Below, piece by piece: positions 36,251-44,916 of a stretch of 64,000 bases of DNA (position 1 is its first letter; the number at the start of each line of letters is the position of its first letter). The notes beneath the pieces are model-generated. The model was not told where the DNA came from. It was given only the letters and a program-made list of their open reading frames with translations, and did not search any database. A program made the position numbers and the translations under genes. The stretch lies in NCBI GenBank assembly GCA_009781635.1, contig WQXU01000003.1:62001-126000 (forward strand), given 5' to 3'. Source of the stretch: Treponema sp. (GTDB lineage Bacteria > Spirochaetota > Spirochaetia > Treponematales > Breznakiellaceae).

Positions 36251-36287
36251 TTGACATTTCTTTCCTGCTGTATTACAATATGTAATA
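36251..36287 (+). promoter_or_regulatory. Promoter and operator of the RHH/VapC module
   Basis: A near-perfect promoter, TTGACA (36251-36256), 17 bases and TACAAT (36274-36279), ends seven bases before the ATG at 36287. The 17-base palindrome TATTACA-ATA-TGTAATA (36271-36287) covers the -10 and the predicted start point, an ideal position for repression by the ribbon-helix-helix antitoxin. The message is predicted to be leaderless. Confidence 0.7.
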
Positions 36288-36577
36288 TGATGAATATGAA
36301 TACAATTACCAGCCAGAAAGAAGTGATTACAACAGCTAGGCTTCCCAGGGATACAAGAAATAAGCTTCTTGTTCTTTCCAAAGGAAAGAATATTACCATG
36401 TCGCAGGTAATAATACAGGCACTTGATATGTACTATGAAAAAGAAGAAAACGAGCTTGATTCATATACCCTCGGTTTGCCTTATTTCGGCAGGTACAGTT
36501 CAGGAAAAGGTGATCTTTCAACTGCATATAAAGAGCGTATAAAGGAGAAGCTGCGTGCACAACAGAATTCTTATTGA
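36287..36577 (+). CDS. Ribbon-helix-helix antitoxin
   Basis: 96 residues from 36287 (further ATGs at 36290 and 36296 are possible). The segment VITTARLPRDTRNKLLVLSK followed by a helix with MSQVIIQALDMYY is a ribbon-helix-helix DNA-binding fold. The C-terminal half is charged and would bind the toxin. There is no ribosome site; the start codon sits at the predicted transcription start. It overlaps the downstream PIN toxin by 23 bases. Antitoxins of this kind repress their own promoter, and a palindrome covers the -10 here. Confidence 0.8.
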   Translation: MMNMNTITSQKEVITTARLPRDTRNKLLVLSKGKNITMSQVIIQALDMYYEKEENELDSYTLGLPYFGRYSSGKGDLSTAYKERIKEKLRAQQNSY

Positions 36578-36971
36578 TTCAGGCCCTTTAATTGCGTTGT
36601 TTGACTCTGATGACAATTACCACAGGAGAATGAAGGGTTTTCTGAAAGAACATTTATACCGGTTTATAAGCACATTGGCAGTTTTTACGGAAGTATCTCA
36701 TATGCTGGATTTTAGCGTTAATGCCCAAAAGGATTTTTATGAATGGGCAATGATTAATGGAGTAATTATAAGCGATATTAATCAGCATGATTTACCCCGC
36801 ATTACAGAACTGACAAATAAATATTCGGATTTACCCATGGATTTTGCCGATGCCACCCTGGTTATTACAGCCGAGAAAACCGGAATAAAGGAAATAATAA
36901 GCCTTGATAAGGATTTTAATATTTACAGGCTTCCCGGCAGGGAACAAATCCGCAATGTGTATAAAAATTAA
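36555..36971 (+). CDS. vapC: VapC-type PIN-domain toxin
   Basis: 138 residues from a GTG with AAAGGAG seven bases upstream. Metal-site acids are D8 (LIDSGPLIALF), E46 (VFTEVSHML), D96 and D99 (MDFADATLV), with D118/D120 after that, so the PIN site looks intact. It is probably an RNase paired with the preceding RHH protein. Its 3' end overlaps the convergent propeller-HEAT gene by four bases. Unlike the VapC at 296-685, its partner is RHH rather than Phd type. Confidence 0.88.
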   Translation: MHNRILIDSGPLIALFDSDDNYHRRMKGFLKEHLYRFISTLAVFTEVSHMLDFSVNAQKDFYEWAMINGVIISDINQHDLPRITELTNKYSDLPMDFADATLVITAEKTGIKEIISLDKDFNIYRLPGREQIRNVYKN

Positions 36972-38653
36972 CGCAGGGAAACAAGCTCGGCATTTGCCTG
37001 TCTTCTTGTCAATGGCGGCTGATTTGCGGCTGCAAGTAAATGAAGTATTCTTATACCTGTTTCGCTAAGAGGGGGACCTGAGAAACGGCAGAGAGCTCCT
37101 GTTGCCGAAGCAATTGCTGTTAATACACTTTCGTCCCTTATATTGTTTTGAAGTATTGAATGATGAAATGTCTGTATTGCAATACCCTGGGGATCTACGC
37201 CAATATCTCCAATTGCATTTATGGCCGCTCCCCTAATGATTGGTTCATTATCCCTGCGGAATATATTAATTAACCAGGGAACAGTTTCCTGAGAGCCGAT
37301 TTTTCCAAGCAGACTCAGAGCGGCAAGCCGGAATTGCAGCGGGTGTCGCCCTGAAGACAATAACAATAAAAATGATGTCCAGTCAGGTTCGTTAGCGCCG
37401 ACATCTCCTGCATTTACAGAGGCGCCTATCATTTCCAGTTTTTCTCTTGTTTCATCCTGAGTAAGCGGGATATTTAACGCGCCCGGAATCTGCGGACGCC
37501 CCATCCCGTAGGCGCCGTCGGGAACAGGTCCAAAAAGATTATTCCTCTCCGGAAGAACTCGATCCTCAACTTTATACGCATAGAGGATCCAGTCTCTTCC
37601 GCCTGAATACAGTACGCCGTCATTTCCAAATGCAGGCACAGAAGCTGCATTCTGAAGATATTTAAACCATAATCTTCTGCCTGTATATGAAAAACCTGTA
37701 GCGCCGTTTCTGCTAAGGATATATATTCCCCTGTCATCAAAAAGCATTTCTACTTCCAAATCCGGTCTGCCTCTGTTATTTATCATTTCTCTTATGTGAC
37801 TGTCGCCTGTCCAGATTATTTTTCTTTCATCCAATGATAAAAATGTTACCCGCCCGTCGTTTTTGGTAATTGCAATATTGTTCCCCCTGCCGGCTGCCGC
37901 AAGCGGGGATGCCGGAAGCCGCGGCATCATGGCAGAGGGTCCGCCGCTTTGCGCCGGCAAATACCATTCATCGGCAAGGCCCAGTATTTCTATTGCTCCG
38001 TCCTCATATAAAACAGTTACCCTGTTATTATCCGTAGAAATTAAAACAGCAGGTTTATTGGAAAGCATCCATACATGGGTATTTCCAAAAGGATCGATGC
38101 GTATAACTTCGTTGTTGTTAAGAGCAAATATTATCCCTCCGTTTAAATCAAGTTTTGGAGCGATTAAAATGGGCGCTTCCAAAGGCCTTGCCCACATAAG
38201 AGTTCCCGATGCTGTGTAGCAGTATATCTTGCTGCTTGCAGGAACAAATAATCTGCCGTCCCAGCCTGTAACTACTCTTGCGCTCAAAGGAGCTTCGAAA
38301 TTTCTGCGCCATAATTCTCTTCCTGCGCGGTTAACTGCAATTAATGTGCCGTCTGTTCTTGCAAAATACGATGTTCCTTCCCGTGATCGCGTAACATAGG
38401 GACTTATCCTGCCTCTTGCCGAATAACTCCACATGGGAGTTCCGGCTGTAGAGTAGGCTCTGATATTTCCTCCGTCAAGCGCGACAACGGCGGATTGCGC
38501 CTGAACAGAGGGCAGCGATAAAACAGCTCCCCCCAGAGCCTGCCGCCAGAATGGATCGCTTGTTATAAGGCCCTGTTCACGGACTGCGCTTTGAGAAAAA
38601 GCGGGAACTGCAGCAAGAAGCAGAAAGGCGTATTTTAACAGGAAAAATCTCAT
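36968..38653 (-). CDS. Secreted PQQ-type beta-propeller and HEAT-repeat protein
   Basis: 561 residues from the ATG at 38653, where the signal peptide MRFFLLKYAFLLLAAV begins. The upstream in-frame extension runs into the divergent gene and is rejected. Residues about 40-400 hold repeated W-x(3)-G/D-G-x-(L/I)-Y lines of PQQ/pyrrolo-type propeller blades. The C-terminal 130 residues contain HEAT repeats (LAALSLLGKIGSQETVPWL; GAAINAIGDIG). Probably a periplasmic scaffold. There is no ribosome site; TATACT ends seven bases before the ATG. Confidence 0.75.
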   Translation of the reverse strand: MRFFLLKYAFLLLAAVPAFSQSAVREQGLITSDPFWRQALGGAVLSLPSVQAQSAVVALDGGNIRAYSTAGTPMWSYSARGRISPYVTRSREGTSYFARTDGTLIAVNRAGRELWRRNFEAPLSARVVTGWDGRLFVPASSKIYCYTASGTLMWARPLEAPILIAPKLDLNGGIIFALNNNEVIRIDPFGNTHVWMLSNKPAVLISTDNNRVTVLYEDGAIEILGLADEWYLPAQSGGPSAMMPRLPASPLAAAGRGNNIAITKNDGRVTFLSLDERKIIWTGDSHIREMINNRGRPDLEVEMLFDDRGIYILSRNGATGFSYTGRRLWFKYLQNAASVPAFGNDGVLYSGGRDWILYAYKVEDRVLPERNNLFGPVPDGAYGMGRPQIPGALNIPLTQDETREKLEMIGASVNAGDVGANEPDWTSFLLLLSSGRHPLQFRLAALSLLGKIGSQETVPWLINIFRRDNEPIIRGAAINAIGDIGVDPQGIAIQTFHHSILQNNIRDESVLTAIASATGALCRFSGPPLSETGIRILHLLAAANQPPLTRRQANAELVSLR

Positions 38654-38660
38654 TAATATC

Positions 38661-38668
38661 AGTATAAT
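38661..38668. promoter_or_regulatory. Overlapping divergent -10 elements
   Basis: TATAAT (38663-38668, + strand) ends seven bases before the methyltransferase ATG at 38676. TATACT (38666-38661, - strand) ends seven bases before the propeller-HEAT ATG at 38653. Only 22 bases separate the two start codons, so both -35 regions must lie inside the opposite coding sequences, where only weak matches are seen. Confidence 0.5.
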
Positions 38669-38675
38669 ACATTTT

Positions 38676-39863
38676 ATGGTTGTTGGTGATATCTGCAGAT
38701 TGAAACTTGAAAGCATAGCAGCAGGCGCAGATGCGTTTGGCCGCTTTGAAGGAAAACCATTTTTTGTTGAGGGCGGCGCGCCGGATGAAACAGTTGTCTG
38801 CCGTATTACAGAAAACAAAGACACCTGGGTGAGAGCAGAATTACTGGAAATCCTTGAGCCGTCTTCTGTGCGTGTGGAAAGTAAATGCGCTTTTTACGGC
38901 ATGTGCGGCGGCTGCAATCTTCAGCATATTGATTATAATGCCCAGCTTAAAATAAAAGCTTCCATATTAGAGGAATCATTTTTACGAATCGGCGGAATAA
39001 AGATTCCGCAGCCGGATATTACGCCGAATTTGAATGATGAAAATTGGTCCGGCTGGGAATACCGTAACAGGATGCAGTTTCATTGTTTAAGGCAAAGAGC
39101 AAAGGGGGAGACTTGCGGCTTTGGTTTTAAAGGACGCGCCAACAAAGATATAATCGCTGTTTCTGACTGCCCGGTTGCAGTGCCGCCGATTAGGGAACTT
39201 CTTTGCAGGAGAGGGAAGGGGCTTTTGCTGCCGCCAGAAAAAGACCGTTTTACTGTTTTTGCAAAAGACGATGTTTTCCTAAATGAGGGAGGACAGCAAA
39301 CAGGAAGAATAAAGCTTCTGGGAAAGGAAATATTGCTTGATGCAGGTTTATTTTTCCAGAGCAATTGTTATATGCTGGAAAAATTGATTCTGGAACTTCA
39401 AAAAATTGCAGGCGCAGCAGATCGCAATTTGCCTATGGCCGACCTTTACTGCGGTGTTGGAACATTTGCCGTCTTTCTTGCCGGCATGTTCCCAAAGATT
39501 GTTCTTGCAGAAGAGAATAAAAAAGCAATAAACCTTGCGCGGGAAAACCTAAAAGGCATAAACGCCGGGTATTTTGCATTACGTGATACGGACTGGCTGA
39601 AAAATCAGGGCTTGGGAATCAGCGAAAAGGCATTTGGCTTTATAATAGCAGATCCTCCAAGATCGGGGCTTTCTTCGGGACTTGCATCATCGCTGGCAGA
39701 AAATGGGCCGCCTCTTTTTGCATATGTCTCCTGCGATGCAGCTTCCCTTGCGCGGGATGCCAAAATACTGACAGGCGGCTGTTATAAATTGAAAGAACTT
39801 AAACTTTTTGATTTTTACCCTCAGACAGCGCATATAGAAAGCCTTGCCGTATTTGAAAGGTGA
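38676..39863 (+). CDS. TrmA/RlmD-family RNA (uracil-5-)-methyltransferase
   Basis: 395 residues. The N-terminal TRAM domain (about 1-60) is followed by an iron-sulfur site CAFYGMCGGC with a further Cys in VSDCPV. The SAM motif is ADLYCGVGTFAVFLA, the catalytic Cys lies in AYVSCDAASLARD, and the late DPPRSG is also present. These enzymes make m5U in 23S rRNA or tRNA. No Shine-Dalgarno site; probably leaderless. The exact target uridine cannot be assigned. The alpha/beta hydrolase gene follows after 36 bases with its own promoter. Confidence 0.9.
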   Translation: MVVGDICRLKLESIAAGADAFGRFEGKPFFVEGGAPDETVVCRITENKDTWVRAELLEILEPSSVRVESKCAFYGMCGGCNLQHIDYNAQLKIKASILEESFLRIGGIKIPQPDITPNLNDENWSGWEYRNRMQFHCLRQRAKGETCGFGFKGRANKDIIAVSDCPVAVPPIRELLCRRGKGLLLPPEKDRFTVFAKDDVFLNEGGQQTGRIKLLGKEILLDAGLFFQSNCYMLEKLILELQKIAGAADRNLPMADLYCGVGTFAVFLAGMFPKIVLAEENKKAINLARENLKGINAGYFALRDTDWLKNQGLGISEKAFGFIIADPPRSGLSSGLASSLAENGPPLFAYVSCDAASLARDAKILTGGCYKLKELKLFDFYPQTAHIESLAVFER

Positions 39864-39864
39864 G

Positions 39865-39893
39865 TTGCCACAATCCTTTAAAGCCGATACAAT
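39865..39893 (+). promoter_or_regulatory. Promoter of the hydrolase-pcnB operon
   Basis: TTGCCA (39865-39870), 17 bases and TACAAT (39888-39893) end six bases before the ATG at 39900. There is no ribosome site, consistent with leaderless transcription. Confidence 0.6.
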
Positions 39894-39899
39894 GGAAGC

Positions 39900-40847
39900 A
39901 TGGTTCAGAATGAATCCTATTTTGAAAGCCACGATGGTACAAGGCTTTATTTGTACCGCTGGTTACCGGCCGCAGAGCCAAAGGCTGTACTCCATATTGT
40001 ACATGGAATGGCTGAGCATGCATCACGTTACAGGCTTCTTGCAGAAAAACTTACAGAAGCTGGAATTGAGGTTTGGGCTGCGGATCAGCGCGGTCATGGT
40101 AAAACCGCAAATCCTGATATAAACGGCCCTGACAGGGGAGGGCTCTTGGGGCACTGTGCTGACGGAAACGGCTTCACGCGCGTTACAGCAGATCTTCATA
40201 ACCTGAATGCGGAAATTCATAAAATAAAACCCGGTGTTCCCTTATTTTTACTTGGACATTCCTGGGGTTCGTTTATAGTTCAAAATTACATGGTTTACAC
40301 AGACGATATAAAAATAAAGGGCTGCATTCTTTCCGGAACCAAGGGGCCGGGTGATTTTATGGTAAAGGCAGGCGTTCCGTTTATGACATTGCTTGCTGCG
40401 CTTAAGGGGCAAAGAAAGGGCTCCCGGATCGCCAAGTCAATTGCAGACGGGCCTTACAATAAACCATTTAAACCCAACCGCACGGCATTTGACTGGTTAT
40501 GCCGTGATGATGCAGTAGTTGATAAATATGTTTTAGATCCCCTGTGCGGATTCCTTTGCTCTTCCGGTTTTTACAGGGACTTGGCCAAATTGCTGTATAA
40601 TATCCACCGCGCAGAGGCAATGGGAAGAATAAACAAATCTCTGTCTGTGTATGTTTTTTCCGGAAGCGCCGATCCTGTAGGCGATATGGGCAAGAGCCCA
40701 ACCGCTCTTGTAAATGAATACCGGAATTTGGGAATAAATGATCTTGAGTTTGTGCTGTATCCCGGCGCCAGGCACGAAATATTAAATGAAACCAATCGTG
40801 AAGAAGTAATAGACAATCTTCTTTCATGGATAAACAAACGCTGTTAA
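39900..40847 (+). CDS. Alpha/beta hydrolase, monoacylglycerol lipase/lysophospholipase-like
   Basis: 315 residues. Nucleophile elbow GHSWGS (Ser about 119), acidic residue in FSGSADPVG and His in PGARHEIL complete the triad. HGMAEHASRYR and ADQRGHGKT are typical of the Hydrolase_4/lysophospholipase group. There is no signal peptide, so it is cytoplasmic and may recycle lysolipids or host-derived monoglycerides. Its stop overlaps the next start as TAATG. Confidence 0.87.
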   Translation: MVQNESYFESHDGTRLYLYRWLPAAEPKAVLHIVHGMAEHASRYRLLAEKLTEAGIEVWAADQRGHGKTANPDINGPDRGGLLGHCADGNGFTRVTADLHNLNAEIHKIKPGVPLFLLGHSWGSFIVQNYMVYTDDIKIKGCILSGTKGPGDFMVKAGVPFMTLLAALKGQRKGSRIAKSIADGPYNKPFKPNRTAFDWLCRDDAVVDKYVLDPLCGFLCSSGFYRDLAKLLYNIHRAEAMGRINKSLSVYVFSGSADPVGDMGKSPTALVNEYRNLGINDLEFVLYPGARHEILNETNREEVIDNLLSWINKRC

Positions 40848-41998
40848 TGAGATACAGATATTCTGCAGGGCCTAACGGCAAGCCTGAAAAAAAAGCCGTT
40901 ATTTATACCTGCGATGAACATGGCATTAATTTTAACGATGTAGATAATGAAGCAATCAGCATTATAAGAAAGTTAAAAGGCGCAGGCTTTGATACGTACA
41001 TTGTAGGAGGGGCGGTTCGCGATCTTATACTCGGAAAAAAACCAAAAGACTTTGACATTGTAAGCGCCGCAAGCCCTGCAAGGATAAAAAAAATCTTCCG
41101 CAATTCAAGAATCATCGGGCGGCGTTTTCGTCTTGTGCATGTTTATTTCGGACAGCGTGTTTTTGAAGTTGCCACTTTCCGTTCATTAAAAGACGGGCAT
41201 ACAAGCAATACTTTCGGCACAATAGATGAGGATGTGCTGCGCCGCGATTTTACATTGAATGCCCTTTTATATGATCCTGAACAGCAGATAGTTATAGATT
41301 ATGTCGGCGGCATGAATGACATCAGAAAAAAACAGATTAAACAGATCATAAATCTTTCAGAAATTTTTACAGATGATCCTGTTAGAATGATCCGCGCTGC
41401 AAAGTATGCCGCAATTTGCGGTTTTTCCATTCCCTTAAACCTCAAAATGAAGATAGCAAGCCAGTCAAGCCTGCTTTCATCAATCTCTCCTTCCCGGCTT
41501 ACAGAAGAAATATTTAAAATCATCAATTCGGAAAAAGCAGCCGTTATCGTAGATTTACTGGATAAAATGGGATTGTACTATTATTTGCAGCCGCAGGCAT
41601 CAGAGCTTATGCGCAGGAATGCAGCTTATAGAAAAAATTACCTTCAAAGCATGGCGGATATTAAGGGAGCGGATGACATGCGGGGAAAAGCTCTGGGCGC
41701 TCTTTTCTGCGATTATCTTGAAAGCACAGCGGAATGGAAACCGGGACCTACTGAAAATTACAGGGAAATTTGCAAGAGCGCAAGGAATTTTGTTCTTCCC
41801 ATGAATCCGCCGCGTTTTGAAATGGAATACGCGGTTAAAAAATTTCTTGCATCTCACGGCATAACAATTAAGCGCTCATTTTTACAGTCAAAACCCAAGG
41901 GTACGGCTGAAGGCGATACTCCATCAGCTGCCGCTGTTAAACGAAAGAGGCGGAGAAAACGCGGCAGGAAAGATTCCGGCGAAAATAAAACAAATTAG
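40847..41998 (+). CDS. pcnB: Poly(A) polymerase-like nucleotidyltransferase
   Basis: 383 residues from the ATG at 40847, which overlaps the hydrolase stop as TAATG; an in-frame ATG at 40826 also exists. Class II nucleotidyltransferase motifs are IVGGAVRDLILG and DFDIV; RRDFTLNAL and the DDPVRMIRAAKYAA segment follow. The Arg/Lys-rich C-terminal tail (KRKRRRKRGRK) is typical of bacterial PcnB, which polyadenylates RNA. A separate cca gene with HD domain lies at 47134-48516, so the two roles are probably divided. Confidence 0.85.
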   Translation: MRYRYSAGPNGKPEKKAVIYTCDEHGINFNDVDNEAISIIRKLKGAGFDTYIVGGAVRDLILGKKPKDFDIVSAASPARIKKIFRNSRIIGRRFRLVHVYFGQRVFEVATFRSLKDGHTSNTFGTIDEDVLRRDFTLNALLYDPEQQIVIDYVGGMNDIRKKQIKQIINLSEIFTDDPVRMIRAAKYAAICGFSIPLNLKMKIASQSSLLSSISPSRLTEEIFKIINSEKAAVIVDLLDKMGLYYYLQPQASELMRRNAAYRKNYLQSMADIKGADDMRGKALGALFCDYLESTAEWKPGPTENYREICKSARNFVLPMNPPRFEMEYAVKKFLASHGITIKRSFLQSKPKGTAEGDTPSAAAVKRKRRRKRGRKDSGENKTN

Positions 41999-42909
41999 TG
42001 TCCCTGACTGGAAATTTTATCAATAATTATATTGACTTCTTCTATTAATATGCCTGTATAGCGTTCGATATTGTCAATTACAAACTGCTGCAGTTCGTGA
42101 ATGTTTCCGCCAAGCTGAGTGCCGTAGGGAACATCAATTGTTATAACAAGGCGGTACCCCATATCGGCATCTTTGACAAGGATTTTTTTTATTTTTATGT
42201 CTTTGTTATACTCATCAACGCAATGGGTTACAAGCTGAATTAAAGCGGATTCTGAAATTACCACCCTGCCGTGTTTTGAGTACTCAGGCCTTACAAGCGA
42301 TTTTTCATGCATGGTGGGGACAGGGCCGATGCCGGAAGGAATGCCTGCAGTACCGGCAGAACGATGGCCTCTTAAAAGTTTTCCCGGAGCCATGCGCTGT
42401 TTAAAAATCATGATTGCATCGTAGAAAATATTGGGGTAATTTCTTTTTATTTCGATTGACGGCACCGGAATTACATGCTTGCCTTCTATGCGCCTTGTTC
42501 TTATGGCCTTGTCAATTTCTTCCTGCGAAGCAATATCTTCTATTTTAATTATTTTTGAAGGAGGGGGAAGCTGAAGACGCGCAGCTATTTTATTCACCAT
42601 CTTTTCCGATGTTCCCAAAAGCAGAATACGCTTGTACTTTTCGTTCTGCAGCCTGCGCGCAACTTCGTCCCTGTGTGATTTTTCATCAAACAGGGCAACC
42701 TTGACAGCGGCCATAAATGTCTTTTCTTTTTTTGCCGAATGCCCGGCCAATATACGGTTGTTCCTTATTAAAAGGCCGTCATCTATTATAAAATCAACCC
42801 TGTATTTAAGAGATACTATCTTTGCATGGAAACTTTTTCCGGTACCGCTTTCACCTACAAGAGCGAAGACCTTTTTTCGTTTAAAAAGATACTGGAGATT
42901 AAAAAGCAT
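41995..42909 (-). CDS. P-loop NTPase fused to an Asp23/Gls24 domain
   Basis: 304 residues. The N-terminal P-loop GESGTGKS (about 19-26) begins a domain of about 180 residues with IIDDGLLIRNN and a LLLGTSEKMV line. The last 100 residues (VVISESALIQLVTHCVDEY through GTQLGGNIHELQQFV) fit the Asp23/Gls24 (DUF322) family of envelope-stress proteins. The fusion is unusual to me. It is third in a lipoprotein, HEAT, NTPase operon, with a GGAG site at its start, and its stop overlaps that of convergent pcnB. Function unknown. Confidence 0.72.
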   Translation of the reverse strand: MLFNLQYLFKRKKVFALVGESGTGKSFHAKIVSLKYRVDFIIDDGLLIRNNRILAGHSAKKEKTFMAAVKVALFDEKSHRDEVARRLQNEKYKRILLLGTSEKMVNKIAARLQLPPPSKIIKIEDIASQEEIDKAIRTRRIEGKHVIPVPSIEIKRNYPNIFYDAIMIFKQRMAPGKLLRGHRSAGTAGIPSGIGPVPTMHEKSLVRPEYSKHGRVVISESALIQLVTHCVDEYNKDIKIKKILVKDADMGYRLVITIDVPYGTQLGGNIHELQQFVIDNIERYTGILIEEVNIIIDKISSQGH

Positions 42910-42927
42910 CGATCTCCGCTTGGGTAT

Positions 42928-43629
42928 TTAGTTACCGTAAGTACGCAATTCGGCCAACAACTGCCTTGCACGTTCCTTCACCGGAGTAACATAATGTCCT
43001 TCCGATATTTGAACAAGAGTCCTGATTACCTCGGGTGAATTAATGCCGTTATTTTCTCTTGCAATCCTTTCAAATGCATGTATGGCAGCAACTGCCATTA
43101 CGTTATCGGGATTACTGCGGGTATATCTGTCCACTACCCACGAAATAGCTTTGACAGTTTCATTATTATCATTTCTTCCGATATCACCCAGGGATTTAAT
43201 CGCTTCCTGAATGACGGCAGGTTCATTTTCATATTCCAGAATCTCTATAAGGGATTTTCTTGCTTCCTCTGTGCCTATCTGCCCCAGATACCTTGCCGAC
43301 TGCCGTCTGACATCGGGGAAATTATTGACAAGCCGGCCGCTTTCCCTGGCCAATGATCTTCTGCCCTCTCTGGAAAGATACTCCAGTGTCTGGCGGATTT
43401 CATCGTTTGTATTCCCGCGCTCAATGGCATCCCTTATATAGTCAAGGGCAATCAATTTCTGTTCTCTGGTGTGCGCCCTTGCTGTCTCTCTTATAATCAT
43501 TATTTCTATTGATTCCTGCAGGTAGGATTCCTCAACTGTCATTTCCCTTCTGCCTGTTTGCGCGGCCGCAGTCGCTGCAATAACTAAAACAGCAATGACC
43601 AGAATGGAAAAACGTTTGAATGAAAACAT
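42928..43629 (-). CDS. Secreted HEAT-repeat protein
   Basis: 233 residues with a signal peptide ending about AAAQT. The mature part has HEAT-type helical pairs (DVRRQSARYLGQIGTEEARKS; EPAVIQEAIKSLGDIGRND; NVMAVAAIHAFERIARE). It is probably a periplasmic scaffold or binding protein. AAGGAGAATATT precedes the ATG, a good ribosome site. It lies 10 bases after the lipoprotein gene and 18 bases before the NTPase-Asp23 gene, in the same operon. Confidence 0.72.
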   Translation of the reverse strand: MFSFKRFSILVIAVLVIAATAAAQTGRREMTVEESYLQESIEIMIIRETARAHTREQKLIALDYIRDAIERGNTNDEIRQTLEYLSREGRRSLARESGRLVNNFPDVRRQSARYLGQIGTEEARKSLIEILEYENEPAVIQEAIKSLGDIGRNDNNETVKAISWVVDRYTRSNPDNVMAVAAIHAFERIARENNGINSPEVIRTLVQISEGHYVTPVKERARQLLAELRTYGN

Positions 43630-43639
43630 AATATTCTCC

Positions 43640-44179
43640 TTAATTGATTATTGTCCACGTATCACCGATTTTTTCAAGATCATACAAACGCAGCCGCTGT
43701 TCTTCGCCTCTGTTATTTGTATTGATTGTAAATGCTTTAACCCTGTTCATGCTTACAAATTCGATATCGTCAACCCTGCTGTTCGCCCTTGACGGGACAA
43801 CAACATGAACAAAATAGTCTTCAGCCGTTCTTAACACAATATTCCTTGTTCTCATGGCAGGCAGTGCGGATATTTCCCTTAAATTTTCCAGTGAGGAAAT
43901 CTCTGCGAAATACTCAGGAGATAGACATGCTCTCCAGGCCTGGTAATTTCTGCTTCTAATGATCTGGTTAAGCCTTTCTATAAACTGCTGTACTTCATCT
44001 CTTGTAGAATTATAGTGCTGTTGGCTGACTCTTCTGGGATCAAAAACACGTACTACCTGAGTCTGCTCTCTCTCCTCTGGTGCGCTTGCCTGTTCAGGCG
44101 AGGAGCCGCACGAAACCGCAAGCGCAGTAATCAAAACCGCTGCCGCAGTAATCACCGGAAAGAGTATCTTGTTTCTCAT
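43640..44179 (-). CDS. Lipoprotein of unknown function
   Basis: 179 residues with lipobox LAVSC (Cys24), then a Glu/Gln/Ala linker. The body looks like an NTF2-like or DUF4878-type small alpha/beta domain, with QFIERLNQIIRSRNYQAWRA and VKAFTINTNNRG as conserved-looking lines. It is the first gene of an operon with a HEAT protein and the P-loop/Asp23 fusion. There is no ribosome site; a consensus promoter ends six bases before the ATG. Confidence 0.72.
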   Translation of the reverse strand: MRNKILFPVITAAAVLITALAVSCGSSPEQASAPEEREQTQVVRVFDPRRVSQQHYNSTRDEVQQFIERLNQIIRSRNYQAWRACLSPEYFAEISSLENLREISALPAMRTRNIVLRTAEDYFVHVVVPSRANSRVDDIEFVSMNRVKAFTINTNNRGEEQRLRLYDLEKIGDTWTIIN

Positions 44180-44185
44180 AGTTTA

Positions 44186-44214
44186 ACTGTATATTATTGA
44201 AAGGAAAATGTCAA
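44186..44214 (-). promoter_or_regulatory. Promoter of the lipoprotein-HEAT-NTPase operon
   Basis: Reading the minus strand, TTGACA (44214-44209), 17 bases and TACAGT (44191-44186) end six bases before the ATG at 44179. This is a strong match with no room for a leader. Confidence 0.65.
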
Positions 44215-44311
44215 CTTTTTATTGGTTGGAGCTAAAATAAGCCCCCTGGAACTTCAAAAAACTGCCGTTTATAAGGTTCCCATTATCTTTTTTTTCTGTT
44301 AGTGTTACATA

Positions 44312-44794
44312 ATGATGAAAGCCGCTTTTCCAGGTTCATTTGATCCCCCCACATCCGGGCATATAAATATTATAAGGCGCGCAGCTTCTATTTTTGAGGA
44401 ACTTGTCGTAGTAGTAGCGGAAAACAGGCAAAAAAAATATTTATTTTCCGCCGAAGAGAGAGCTTCCATGATTGCAGAGCTTGTCAGGGACTGTAAAAAC
44501 GTATCTGTGACTGTTTGCGACTGTTTAATAGTAGATTTTCTTAAAAAATTGGGAATTAAATTGCTGGTTCGAGGGGTACGGGGGCTGGAAGATTTCTCCT
44601 ACGAGTTTGAAATATCAATGATGAACAGGACACTTGATCCGGAAATTGAGACTATCTTTATGACAACGGATCCTGAATACTTTGTTATAAGATCATCATC
44701 AATTAAGGAATTGGCTTCGTTTAACGGAAATCTTCATGGAATGGTTCCTCCACTGGTTGCCAAAGCTTTGAAAGAAAAGTATACTGGCATGTAA
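44312..44794 (+). CDS. coaD: Phosphopantetheine adenylyltransferase
   Basis: 160 residues, the usual CoaD length. FPGSFDPPTSGHINII is the nucleotidyl-transferase motif (T/H-x-G-H type), and the C-terminal RSSSIKELASFNGN is the family signature. It makes dephospho-CoA from phosphopantetheine and ATP. No ribosome site is seen; a weak promoter (TTCCCA at 44277, TAGTGT at 44300-44305, 17-base spacer) ends six bases before the ATG. A second ATG follows directly at 44315. Confidence 0.95.
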   Translation: MMKAAFPGSFDPPTSGHINIIRRAASIFEELVVVVAENRQKKYLFSAEERASMIAELVRDCKNVSVTVCDCLIVDFLKKLGIKLLVRGVRGLEDFSYEFEISMMNRTLDPEIETIFMTTDPEYFVIRSSSIKELASFNGNLHGMVPPLVAKALKEKYTGM

Positions 44795-44860
44795 ATGAAA
44801 TGCCGCTTACAGTGGCACTTCGTTTGTATAAATATCCTTGACAAAAATAGAAATAATGTC

Positions 44861-44889
44861 TTGACATCATTTCTATACTTTGCTAGAAT
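44861..44889 (+). promoter_or_regulatory. Promoter of rpmF-acpP-rnc
   Basis: TTGACA (44861-44866), 17 bases and TAGAAT (44884-44889) are a near-consensus pair. Here a leader of about 20 bases with GAGAGG follows, unlike the leaderless promoters elsewhere in the window. A second TTGACA at 44838-44843 may belong to an overlapping promoter. Confidence 0.7.
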
Positions 44890-44916
44890 AACAAATAAGG
44901 TATGAGAGGTTAAATT

